Positions 32,977 to 39,878 of a stretch of 53,054 nucleotides of DNA are shown here, in pieces. The position numbers and the translations under genes are program-made. This DNA comes from HGM05232 sp036661515 (lineage in GTDB: Bacteria > Bacteroidota > Bacteroidia > Bacteroidales > Muribaculaceae), in assembly GCA_036661515.1 (NCBI GenBank), contig JAVWYO010000003.1:1-53054 (forward strand). Direction: 5' to 3'. Numbering within the stretch: the stretch's first letter is position 1; each line of letters opens with the position of its first letter. The notes beneath the pieces are model-generated. The model made no database searches and had not been told where the DNA came from. It worked only from the letters and a program-made list of their open reading frames with translations.

Positions 32977-33720
32977 TTATTTGTGATTGTAATGAGTTTT
33001 AATAAATCGCGGTATAAAAGATATATGCCTTGCTATTGTAGGTAGCGTTCCAAAGTGATGACACATTATGTGGAATCGTTCTATAAGTGATGCTTTCCGA
33101 TTTTTATCGGTCATGCCATCGGTTAAATAATCAATGATAATTGTACCCGTATAAGCGTTATTATTAGATAGTTTTAGGCATCTAATACACCAATCATAAT
33201 CGGCTGAAAAACGATATTTTAAGTTGTAAAAAGGGGCTATGCTTTTACTAACAACAAATGCTTGATGACATACGAGCATTCCATTCTTAAAACTACTAAC
33301 AGTGAGATTGTCGGGCGCTGTGAGATGTCGCATTCCGACAGGTTTGCGAAGGTCATTAACAAGCCGAGTTTGCCCATAAATGATGTTGGCATTTGTGCTT
33401 TTTGCTGTATTGGCAATATCCTGGAGCGTCTTTTTTTCGGCAAAGGCATCACCAGCATTTAGGAAAATAAGGTATTTGCCCGATGCTTTAATAATTCCCT
33501 TATTCATAGCATCATAAAGTCCATTATCAGGTTCTGAAACGATAATAATGCCGTCTACTCCGTGCTCTTTTGCAATAGCAACCGTGTTATCTCTCGACCC
33601 GCCGTCAATGATAATATGTTCAAAATCGGTACAAGATTGAGCCTTTACGCTTTCAAGAGTGCTTGGCAACTGCTTTTGGGCGTTGAACGTAATAGTTATA
33701 ATGCTAAAAAGAGGGTTCAT
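32977..33720 (-). CDS. Family-2 glycosyltransferase
   Basis: This 247-residue GT-A fold enzyme opens FSIITITFNAQKQLPSTLESVKAQ, has the nucleotide-binding IIIDGGSRDNTVAIA, SEPDNGLYDAMNKGI and FLNAGDAF where the DXD metal site of GT2 is expected (NAGD). The C-terminus is basic and hydrophobic and may lie on the membrane. It stands alone between the ior operon and tRNA-Lys and has its own upstream boxes, so no pathway can be assigned; polysaccharide or glycolipid decoration is usual. A short tandem repeat lies in its promoter. Confidence 0.87.
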   Translation of the reverse strand: MNPLFSIITITFNAQKQLPSTLESVKAQSCTDFEHIIIDGGSRDNTVAIAKEHGVDGIIIVSEPDNGLYDAMNKGIIKASGKYLIFLNAGDAFAEKKTLQDIANTAKSTNANIIYGQTRLVNDLRKPVGMRHLTAPDNLTVSSFKNGMLVCHQAFVVSKSIAPFYNLKYRFSADYDWCIRCLKLSNNNAYTGTIIIDYLTDGMTDKNRKASLIERFHIMCHHFGTLPTIARHISFIPRFIKTHYNHK

Positions 33721-33738
33721 AATATAAATTTGTGATTA

Positions 33739-33757
33739 CAAAAGTATCACAAAAGTA
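33739..33757 (-). promoter_or_regulatory. Tandem -7 boxes upstream of the glycosyltransferase gene
   Basis: The 8-mer TACTTTTG occurs twice on the minus strand (33739-33746, 33750-33757) in an 11-bp tandem repeat, TGATACTTTTG. A related TGCTTTTG lies at the next step. Each copy is a full TAnnTTTG match. Confidence 0.45.
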
Positions 33758-33781
33758 TCACAAAAGCACGAAAAAGGCACG

Positions 33782-33806
33782 AAAAAAAGGATACTGAAAA
33801 GTATCC
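33782..33806 (-). terminator. Terminator of tRNA-Lys
   Basis: A perfect 7-bp stem pairs GGATACT (33789-33795) with AGTATCC (33800-33806) around a 4-nt loop. On the minus strand seven T follow. Confidence 0.88.
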
Positions 33807-33810
33807 TTCG

Positions 33811-33883
33811 TGATCCGCCTGGGGCTCGAACCCAGGACCCCAACATTAAAAGTGTTGTGCTCTACCAGCTGAGCTAGCGAATC
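33811..33883 (-). tRNA. tRNA-Lys (anticodon UUU)
   Basis: This is 73 nt on the minus strand. Acceptor GATTCGC pairs with GCGGATC, with discriminator A. The D arm is AGCTCAGCTGGTAGAGC. Anticodon stem CAACA/TGTTG encloses loop CTTTTAA with TTT at 34-36. The T arm is CTGGGTTCGAGCCCCAG. CCA is not encoded. It has a full consensus promoter and a terminator. Confidence 0.96.
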
Positions 33884-33897
33884 CTTTAAAAGCGTTG

Positions 33898-33928
33898 CAA
33901 AGGTACGCTTTTTTTTTAAAGCACCAAA
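33898..33928 (-). promoter_or_regulatory. Consensus promoter of tRNA-Lys
   Basis: On the minus strand TTTG (33925-33928), 19 nt, then TACCTTTG (33898-33905): an exact Bacteroidota housekeeping promoter. The -33 box overlaps one arm of a hairpin, CACCAAA (33922-33928 region) with TTTGGTG (33934-33940). Confidence 0.8.
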
Positions 33929-34033
33929 TGTTTTTGGTGTTTTTATTGCTTGAAGTGTTGCTTTTTATTTGGTGAATATCTTAATATATTGTTAATCAAG
34001 TTATATAATAGTTGTGCGTTATAATGATGTGTT

Positions 34034-35170
34034 TTATTTTTCTTCTTCTGGTGGTGCTTTGAGTGGTGCTTTTGGCTTAGGTGTTTGCTTTATGTCGCCA
34101 TTGTGTATTATGTATTCGTCGTAATATGAAATGATGAGAGTTGTGAGAGGGAGTGCTATTATTAGTCCTATAAAACCGAGTAGAGTTCCCCAAATAGATA
34201 GTGATAGGAATATTATTGCTGGATTTAGTCCCATGTATTTTCCCATAATTTTGGGAGTTAGTATCATGTCTTGAATTAGTTGTACTATGCAATATACGGC
34301 GAATGTTTCGCCAAAAATAATCCAGAAGTTTTCGCCAGAGTCAACGACGTTAACGAGGCATAGAATTGCTGCTATAGGAATTGATATTAGTTGCAGATAT
34401 GGTACCATGTTAAGTATTCCTATAAATAGTCCAAATACGACGGCTAATGGGAGTCCTATTATTAGGAATCCGATGCTGAATAATATGCCGACTATAAATG
34501 AGATGAGGGCTTGTCCTCGAAAGTAGTGGTTCATGCTGCTTTGAATGTCGGAAGCAACTTTGAATAGTCCTTCTTGGAATTTTTTAGGTATAATATTTTT
34601 GAATCCGGTGGTTATGCGGTCGTAATCGATTAGTATAAAGACTAAATAAAGGAATACTACGAGCCAACTGCATATTGTGAGCATTACTCTAATGCTACTG
34701 TCCATAATTATCCATGTTTCTGATGCGACATTTTCTATTAGCTTCATCCATTCTTCTCGTGATAGTAGGTTTGACAGTTGCTCGAAGTCGATGTATTTTG
34801 CTATGAAATCGTGAACAGCGTCGGGCAGGTATGGAATGTTAAGTTGTGACTGTGTGTAGCGTTGAAACATTATAATCATTTGCTCTATTTCGCTAATGAT
34901 GTATGGAATAAAGAAATATCCTAAGATTGATGAAACGGCAATTATTTCAAACAGGGCAATGAGTACAGGAATGGCATTGCCTTTGAGGTGCAATATTCGT
35001 TTATTGAATCCTACTAATGGTTGAATTATGTATGCAAGAAGGCAAGCGACAAGAAAAGGTAATAACACGCCTTTGAGATAATTAATAAGGGCGAGTAAGC
35101 CAATAATTATGATTGCTGAAAAGATTATGCGAATAACTCGGTCGAATGTGTATGGTCGTTTTGCTTCCAT
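34034..35170 (-). CDS. AI-2E family transporter
   Basis: This 378-residue integral membrane protein has about seven to eight helices and the family core LSLSIWGTLLGFIGLIIALPLTTLI near residue 325, with DMILTPKIMGKYMGLNPAIIFLSL just before it. The family name comes from E. coli TqsA (autoinducer-2 exporter), but most members have unknown substrates, including Na+/H+ antiport in some. The C-terminal tail is Pro/Lys/Glu-rich (TPKPKAPLKAPPEEEK). It is divergent from dacB. A TATTTTTG box is at 35193-35200. Confidence 0.85.
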   Translation of the reverse strand: MEAKRPYTFDRVIRIIFSAIIIIGLLALINYLKGVLLPFLVACLLAYIIQPLVGFNKRILHLKGNAIPVLIALFEIIAVSSILGYFFIPYIISEIEQMIIMFQRYTQSQLNIPYLPDAVHDFIAKYIDFEQLSNLLSREEWMKLIENVASETWIIMDSSIRVMLTICSWLVVFLYLVFILIDYDRITTGFKNIIPKKFQEGLFKVASDIQSSMNHYFRGQALISFIVGILFSIGFLIIGLPLAVVFGLFIGILNMVPYLQLISIPIAAILCLVNVVDSGENFWIIFGETFAVYCIVQLIQDMILTPKIMGKYMGLNPAIIFLSLSIWGTLLGFIGLIIALPLTTLIISYYDEYIIHNGDIKQTPKPKAPLKAPPEEEK

Positions 35171-35192
35171 GAAATAGTATTTTTATTTTAAA

Positions 35193-35200
35193 CAAAAATA
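35193..35200 (-). promoter_or_regulatory. Probable -7 box for the AI-2E transporter gene
   Basis: TATTTTTG on the minus strand, about 23 nt before the ATG. The -33 is unclear. Confidence 0.35.
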
Positions 35201-35216
35201 GGTATTATTTTTTTGT

Positions 35217-35249
35217 TTTACTTATAATCAGAGAAAAAGGATAACTTTG
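35217..35249 (+). promoter_or_regulatory. Probable promoter of dacB
   Basis: TTTA (35217-35220), 21 nt, then TAACTTTG (35242-35249). The -33 is one base off the TTTG consensus. The leader is about 25 nt. Confidence 0.45.
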
Positions 35250-35277
35250 TGATGAATAATTATAAAAAAATCATGAT

Positions 35278-36702
35278 ATGAAAAGAAATATCATTTTTGT
35301 ATTTGCTATTGCATTTTGGGGTATACTGTTTTGTGATGCGATAAACTTAGATCGAGATATTAGGAAATTTACCTCTAATCCTTTGTTATCGCATGCTTCG
35401 GTTGGTGTTAGTGTAATGGATATTGAGAGTGGGGAAATAGTGGGTGATGTGAATGGGAATATATCTCAGATTCCAGCGTCAACGATGAAGACGGTAACTT
35501 CGGCAACTGCGTTGAGTGTGCTTGGAGAGGGATATGAATTTCATACGAGAGTGTTTATTGATGGCTCTGTTGGGCGGAATGGTACTTTGAAAGGTAATGT
35601 ACGCATAGTAGGAGGTGGAGACCCTACGCTTGGTTCTAAATGGATTAAAGCTAAGCCATCGTTTATTGCATTGTGCATTAATGCTCTTAAAGAGCGTGGT
35701 ATAAAAAAAATAAAAGGAGATATTATTATTGATAATTCTATATTTGCATTGCCTTCTCGCTCGCCGCTGTGGATGCTTGAAGATATAGCGTGGGATTATG
35801 GAGCAGGAGCGTTTGGATTAAATTATGCAGATAACACTTTTGACGTAGTTCTTGATGTGTCGGCTGGCGATAGTGCAACGGTTGTGCATACATCGCCATT
35901 AATAAGTGGTGTGACTATTGATAATAAACTTGCGATAAAGGATAACGCAAAAGGATATGACTTAACTGTTGGAGATCATCGAAATATTATTTCGATTGTT
36001 GGAGATGTAAGTCGCAAAGCTGAGTTGATGACTATTACATGTGCTAATCCATTTCCTGAATTATCGTTGCGCGATTCCTTAATAATATCATTAGAAAAAG
36101 CAAAAATAAAGATTTCGAGGAAGCATTTAAAGGTTGAGAAAGAAAGCGATTTGCTTTTGGACTATAAATCGCCAAAATTGGAGCAAATACTTCACTCGTT
36201 ATTGGAGCGTAGCGATAATATGTTTACGGAGTGTGTGCTTCGAGCGATGGCGCTAAATGCTGGGCAAGTTGCTACGGCGAGTAATGGTATTGATATAGTA
36301 AAAGAATATTGGGGCAAGCGAGGGCTTGATACGAATGCTTTATTTATGAAAGATGGGAGTGGTCTTGCACGAAATAATAAAGTGTCATCGCAATTTTTAG
36401 TAAAAATGTTGGCAGTTATGATGCGAGATAATGGTGTGGGCGTTTCATTTAATACTCTATTTCCTGTTGCAGGAAAGGAAGGCACTGTGGATAGCCTATT
36501 AAGAAATACTGATTATGCTGGCAGTTTTGCAGTGAAGTCGGGTAGCATGAGTGAGGTGCAATGCTTTGCTGGATATTATCCGGCAGATAATCCAAAATAT
36601 AGTGTAGCAATACTTGTTAATAATTATCATTGTACACGAGCCGAACTAATAAAAAATATAGAAAAGTTGCTGATTAATATATTTTCTTCAATAAAAAAAT
36701 GA
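35278..36702 (+). CDS. dacB: D-alanyl-D-alanine carboxypeptidase/endopeptidase (PBP4, DacB)
   Basis: This 474-residue penicillin-binding protein of the S13 family trims or opens peptidoglycan cross-links in the periplasm. It has a signal peptide (1-20). S68-x-x-K71 lies in IPASTMKTVTSA, the second box SDN is at 312-314 in LLERSDNMFTE, and KSG is at 420-422 in FAVKSGSMSEVQCFAGYY. A large insert between the first two boxes, with GGGDPTLGSKW and FALPSRSPLWM, is characteristic of PBP4. It is monocistronic, divergent from the AI-2E gene. Confidence 0.93.
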   Translation: MKRNIIFVFAIAFWGILFCDAINLDRDIRKFTSNPLLSHASVGVSVMDIESGEIVGDVNGNISQIPASTMKTVTSATALSVLGEGYEFHTRVFIDGSVGRNGTLKGNVRIVGGGDPTLGSKWIKAKPSFIALCINALKERGIKKIKGDIIIDNSIFALPSRSPLWMLEDIAWDYGAGAFGLNYADNTFDVVLDVSAGDSATVVHTSPLISGVTIDNKLAIKDNAKGYDLTVGDHRNIISIVGDVSRKAELMTITCANPFPELSLRDSLIISLEKAKIKISRKHLKVEKESDLLLDYKSPKLEQILHSLLERSDNMFTECVLRAMALNAGQVATASNGIDIVKEYWGKRGLDTNALFMKDGSGLARNNKVSSQFLVKMLAVMMRDNGVGVSFNTLFPVAGKEGTVDSLLRNTDYAGSFAVKSGSMSEVQCFAGYYPADNPKYSVAILVNNYHCTRAELIKNIEKLLINIFSSIKK

Positions 36703-36784
36703 TGAAAAATAGCTACTTTTAAATATAATTCATAAATTTACGTAAAGAAAATTGATAACTCGATTAGAATTAAAAAATAATTAA

Positions 36785-36792
36785 TATGTTTG
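36785..36792 (+). promoter_or_regulatory. Probable -7 box for the acidic protein/rsmI unit
   Basis: TATGTTTG fits TAnnTTTG. The leader would be about 40-50 nt. Confidence 0.4.
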
Positions 36793-36839
36793 TACTTCAT
36801 AGAAGTAGTTTCATATATTTAAATTAAGCACCGATAACG

Positions 36840-37688
36840 ATGGACAAATCTGTTAAGAATATTTTATCTCAGGTGTACGAGTTAGAAGGATTACTTTTAC
36901 TCGTTGACAACCATGCACAGAACACTGATAGCTATGTATATGAGCTAATAAGAGACAAGGCTAATATTGTGGCTAAACTTTCAGAAGAATTAACTCCCAA
37001 TATTTTTATTGAGAGTGTTGATCAAGAAATGTCGCAAGATGCAGATGTAGAGGCTGACGAAAGTCCAGAATATGAATGTCTTGGAGCTGATAGCTGTTGC
37101 GATACAGGAGATGATTATGAAGATGAACCTGTGGAAATGATACAACCAGAAGAAGAGATTGAAGATGAGGCAGAGCTACAAGATGAAAGTCCTGAAGATG
37201 TTGTTGAAATAGAAGAAGACGATGATGATGAGCCTATGGAGCTATCGTCGTTGGACGATGATACTCAAATTGAATTTATCGATGAAATCGATGAAGATGA
37301 TCTTGATAGCAAAGTAAACGAAATCGTTGATGAGGCTGAAGATGCTGCATACGAAGTCGATGCAATAGATGAGGCTAACGAAGACTATGTTGCCGAAGAG
37401 GAGGAGGTCGCAGACGATGAAATAGAAGCTCCGATTACGTTAGATACGGTATTGTCACGAAGCATGTCTAAGAATCTTAGGCAGGCATTTACACTTAATG
37501 ATAGATTTCGCTATCGTCGCGAATTATTTGGTAATAGTGACGTAGAAATGACAAATACCTTAAATCTTGTGGAGGCTATGGGGTCATATAGCGAAGCCGA
37601 AGATTATTTTTATGGTGACATGGAATGGGATAAAGAATCGCCCGAAGTTGTAGATTTTATGACGATAATACATAACCACTTTGCATAG
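36840..37688 (+). CDS. Acidic conserved hypothetical protein
   Basis: This 282-residue cytoplasmic protein of unknown function has three parts. The helical N-terminus (1-55, VKNILSQVYELEGLLLLVDNH) is followed by a very acidic, probably disordered middle (about 60-200, with runs such as EEDDDDE). The C-terminal domain (about 205-282) carries LRQAFTLNDRFRYRRELFGNSDVEMTNTLNLVEAMGSYSEAEDYFYGDMEWD. I recall the C-terminal part as conserved in Bacteroidales proteins of no known role. It ends 5 nt before rsmI and is probably coupled to it. Confidence 0.75.
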   Translation: MDKSVKNILSQVYELEGLLLLVDNHAQNTDSYVYELIRDKANIVAKLSEELTPNIFIESVDQEMSQDADVEADESPEYECLGADSCCDTGDDYEDEPVEMIQPEEEIEDEAELQDESPEDVVEIEEDDDDEPMELSSLDDDTQIEFIDEIDEDDLDSKVNEIVDEAEDAAYEVDAIDEANEDYVAEEEEVADDEIEAPITLDTVLSRSMSKNLRQAFTLNDRFRYRRELFGNSDVEMTNTLNLVEAMGSYSEAEDYFYGDMEWDKESPEVVDFMTIIHNHFA

Positions 37689-37693
37689 ATAGA

Positions 37694-38434
37694 ATGAGCG
37701 GTAAATTATATATAGTTCCCACACCAGTAGGGAATCTTGAAGATATGAGTGTGCGTGCGATTAATACATTAAAGAGTGTTGATACAGTTCTTGCTGAGGA
37801 TACGCGAAATAGTGGTATGTTGCTTAAACACTTTGAGATATCAACTCGGATGCAGAGTCATCATAAATTTAATGAGCATGACACTCTTCCTACCTTGATA
37901 GAGCGATTAAAGGGTGGAGAACAGATTGCTCTAATATCTGATGCAGGAACTCCAGCAATTTCAGATCCAGGCTTTTTGCTCGTAAGAGAGTGTCGCAGAA
38001 ATGCGATAGAAGTTGAGTGCTTGCCAGGACCAACGGCGTTTGTCCCCGCATTAGTAAATTCGGGATTACCCTGCGATAAATTCTGCTTTGAAGGATTTTT
38101 GCCTCAAAAAAAGGGTAGAGCTACCCGTCTTAGTGAATTATCACAAGAGCCACGAACTATAATTCTATATGAGTCTCCATTGCGACTATTAAAGACACTT
38201 GAACAGCTTTCAGAAGTCTTTGGAGGAGAACGCGAAGCCTCAGTGAGTAGAGAAATATCAAAGCTTCATAATACTACGCATAATGGTACATTGCTTGAGT
38301 TGGTTACATATTTTAAGGGCACCGCGCCACGAGGCGAGATTGTGATAGTCGTAGAAGGTAAGAAAGACGAAGATTTGCCTGTAAAGAAAGACAAATACAG
38401 TCAATTTAAAAATAATAATAGAAACGATAATTAA
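37694..38434 (+). CDS. rsmI: 16S rRNA (cytidine-1402-2'-O)-methyltransferase RsmI
   Basis: This SAM-dependent enzyme 2'-O-methylates C1402 in the ribosomal decoding centre, with RsmH adding the N4-methyl. It has 246 residues of tetrapyrrole-methylase fold. The family start is LYIVPTPVGNLEDMSVRAI, followed by AEDTRNSGMLLKHF, SDAGTPAISDPG (about 80-91), PGPTAFVPALVNSGL and the EGFLPQKKGRATRL region typical of RsmI. It forms a short unit with the acidic protein upstream and is 11 nt before the lipoprotein. Confidence 0.95.
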   Translation: MSGKLYIVPTPVGNLEDMSVRAINTLKSVDTVLAEDTRNSGMLLKHFEISTRMQSHHKFNEHDTLPTLIERLKGGEQIALISDAGTPAISDPGFLLVRECRRNAIEVECLPGPTAFVPALVNSGLPCDKFCFEGFLPQKKGRATRLSELSQEPRTIILYESPLRLLKTLEQLSEVFGGEREASVSREISKLHNTTHNGTLLELVTYFKGTAPRGEIVIVVEGKKDEDLPVKKDKYSQFKNNNRNDN

Positions 38435-38445
38435 AAACATTATTT

Positions 38446-39318
38446 ATGAAAAAAATCGCTTTATTTTCAGTATGTGCAGGTGCATTGATGATGATGCTCC
38501 CTGCTTGTAATGGTAATGCTAATAAGCAAAAAGAAGCAGAAAACCAAAATGTAGAGTTGAATGACTCCCTTCAAACAGCCTTAGCAGAGCAGGATAGTTT
38601 GATGACATTATTAACTGAAGTTAATGATGGAATGACTCAAATTAAAGAACTTGAAAACTTGATGTCGTCGCCAAATCTTAGTGGAGAAACAGCCTCAAAG
38701 AAAGATGAAATAAAGGCAAATATGACCGTTATCCAACAAGCATTGCAAAATCGACGTACAAAATTAGATGCAATGGAATTGAAATTGAAACAATCGGGTT
38801 CTTATAATTCTAAGATGCAAAAGACTATAGAATCGATGAAGGAACAGCTTGCAGCTCAAGAGAAAAATATTGCAACATTACAAGAGGCTCTAAAGAATGC
38901 AAATATTCAAATAGAAGGTCTTACAAATAAGGTTACAACGCTTAATAGCACCGTAGAGACTGTTTCAACAGAGAAAAAAGCAGCTCAAGAAGAAGCAGTG
39001 CGTGTAGCAAATGAACTTAATACATGTTATTATGTGATAGGTTCTAAGTCGGAATTAAAGAAAAATAAGATTGTAGAATCAGGATTCCTACGTAAGACAA
39101 AAATTATGGAAGGTGATTTTGAAAAATCTTATTTTACAAAGGCCGATAAGCGTACTATCAGCGAATTGCCATTGCATGCTAAAAAGGCTAAACTGCTAAG
39201 TAAGCACCCACAAGGTTCATACGAAATTGTTGATAATGATGGAGTTAAGACTCTTAAAATCACAAATTCAACAAAATTCTGGGAACTTTCAAACTTCTTG
39301 ATTATTCAAATCAACTAA
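38446..39318 (+). CDS. Coiled-coil lipoprotein
   Basis: This 290-residue lipoprotein has lipobox LPAC with C21 as the lipidated residue. After an Asn-rich linker, residues 35-195 form a long coiled coil (repeated ELENLM, QALQNRRTKLDAMELKLKQ, EKNIATLQEALKNANIQIEGL). A compact C-terminal domain (about 197-290) follows, with CYYVIGSKSELKKNKIVESGFLRKTK and KLLSKHPQGSYEIVDNDGVKTLKI. This C-terminal part resembles Bacteroidota envelope lipoproteins of unknown role. It ends in a strong terminator. Confidence 0.82.
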   Translation: MKKIALFSVCAGALMMMLPACNGNANKQKEAENQNVELNDSLQTALAEQDSLMTLLTEVNDGMTQIKELENLMSSPNLSGETASKKDEIKANMTVIQQALQNRRTKLDAMELKLKQSGSYNSKMQKTIESMKEQLAAQEKNIATLQEALKNANIQIEGLTNKVTTLNSTVETVSTEKKAAQEEAVRVANELNTCYYVIGSKSELKKNKIVESGFLRKTKIMEGDFEKSYFTKADKRTISELPLHAKKAKLLSKHPQGSYEIVDNDGVKTLKITNSTKFWELSNFLIIQIN

Positions 39319-39340
39319 TGCTAAACTGATGCACAAAAAA

Positions 39341-39376
39341 GACGCATTCTCCTTTAAAAGAGAATGCGTTTTTTTT
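39341..39376 (+). terminator. Intrinsic terminator after the lipoprotein
   Basis: A 10-bp stem, ACGCATTCTC (39342-39351) with GAGAATGCGT (39360-39369), is followed by a run of eight T. The downstream inverted-repeat element starts right at the end of this T-run. Confidence 0.9.
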
Positions 39377-39524
39377 AGAAGCTGTTTTAATTTATTTCAG
39401 ATATATTTATATAGCTTTTTTTTAATATTGAATTTTATGTTTTGGACTCTTTTCTGCTACTTTTCCATAAATAATTCTCTAAAATAGTCTCAAATCTATT
39501 CTGAGATAAATTAAAACAGCTTCT
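39377..39524. repeat. 148-bp element with 24-bp terminal inverted repeats (MITE-like)
   Basis: The left end AGAAGCTGTTTTAATTTATTTCAG (39377-39400) is the reverse complement of the right end (39501-39524) with one mismatch in 24. About 100 bp of AT-rich sequence lies between, with no reading frame. If the ends are taken as GAAGC...GCTTC, both sides are flanked by TTA, a 3-bp TNA-type target duplication as in some IS5-group elements. The 15-mer TTTAGAAGCTGTTTT at its left end also occurs at 18742-18756. No transposase is in the window. Confidence 0.55.
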
Positions 39525-39548
39525 TAATTCTTTGAGATGTCGATAAAT

Positions 39549-39716
39549 CTATCCTTCTGAGATTGCACCGCTTGGGCAAACTTCAGCACAAGAACCACAA
39601 CTAATACAAGTATCAGGATCTATTGAATATATGTCACCTTCAGAAATAGCTTCTACTGGGCAAACTGGTGCACAAGTACCGCAAGCTACACAACTATCAT
39701 CTATTACGTAAGCCAT
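39549..39716 (-). CDS. 2[4Fe-4S] ferredoxin
   Basis: This 55-residue protein is short for gene callers but clear. It has two CxxCxxCxxxCP sets: C9, C12, C15, C19 and C37, C40, C43, C47. Each cluster signature ends in Cys-Pro, and the halves are an internal duplication (SCVACGTCAPVCPVEAIS, TCISCGSCAEVCPSGAIS). It is a classic clostridial-type electron carrier. It should accept electrons from KorAB and IorAB, whose subunits lack ferredoxin domains. A TACATTTG box is upstream at 39756-39763. Confidence 0.93.
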   Translation of the reverse strand: MAYVIDDSCVACGTCAPVCPVEAISEGDIYSIDPDTCISCGSCAEVCPSGAISEG

Positions 39717-39755
39717 GTTGTAAAAATTTAGATATTATACATTTAAAAATTTATG

Positions 39756-39786
39756 CAAATGTATATTTTTATATCATGAAATCCAA
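39756..39786 (-). promoter_or_regulatory. Probable promoter of the ferredoxin gene
   Basis: TTGG (39783-39786), 19 nt, then TACATTTG (39756-39763) on the minus strand. The -33 has three of four matches. The leader is about 35 nt. Confidence 0.45.
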
Positions 39787-39841
39787 CTATTGTTGGACTT
39801 TTATTTGCATTTGCTCTACAAATGCGCCACTAAAGCATAGA

Positions 39842-39873
39842 TTTCGTATTTCGTGCCTTTTGCCGTATCTTTG
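39842..39873 (+). promoter_or_regulatory. Promoter of the MATE gene, almost leaderless
   Basis: TTTC (39842-39845), 20 nt, then TATCTTTG (39866-39873). The ATG chosen for the gene starts five bases after the box, at about the predicted transcription start. Confidence 0.5.
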
Positions 39874-39878
39874 TGCTC

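Noticed and set aside
33922..33947. CACCAAA/TTTGGTG hairpin with T-run as a plus-strand terminator
   Set aside because: No plus-strand gene precedes it, and the left arm contains the tRNA-Lys -33 box. It is more likely part of the promoter or incidental.
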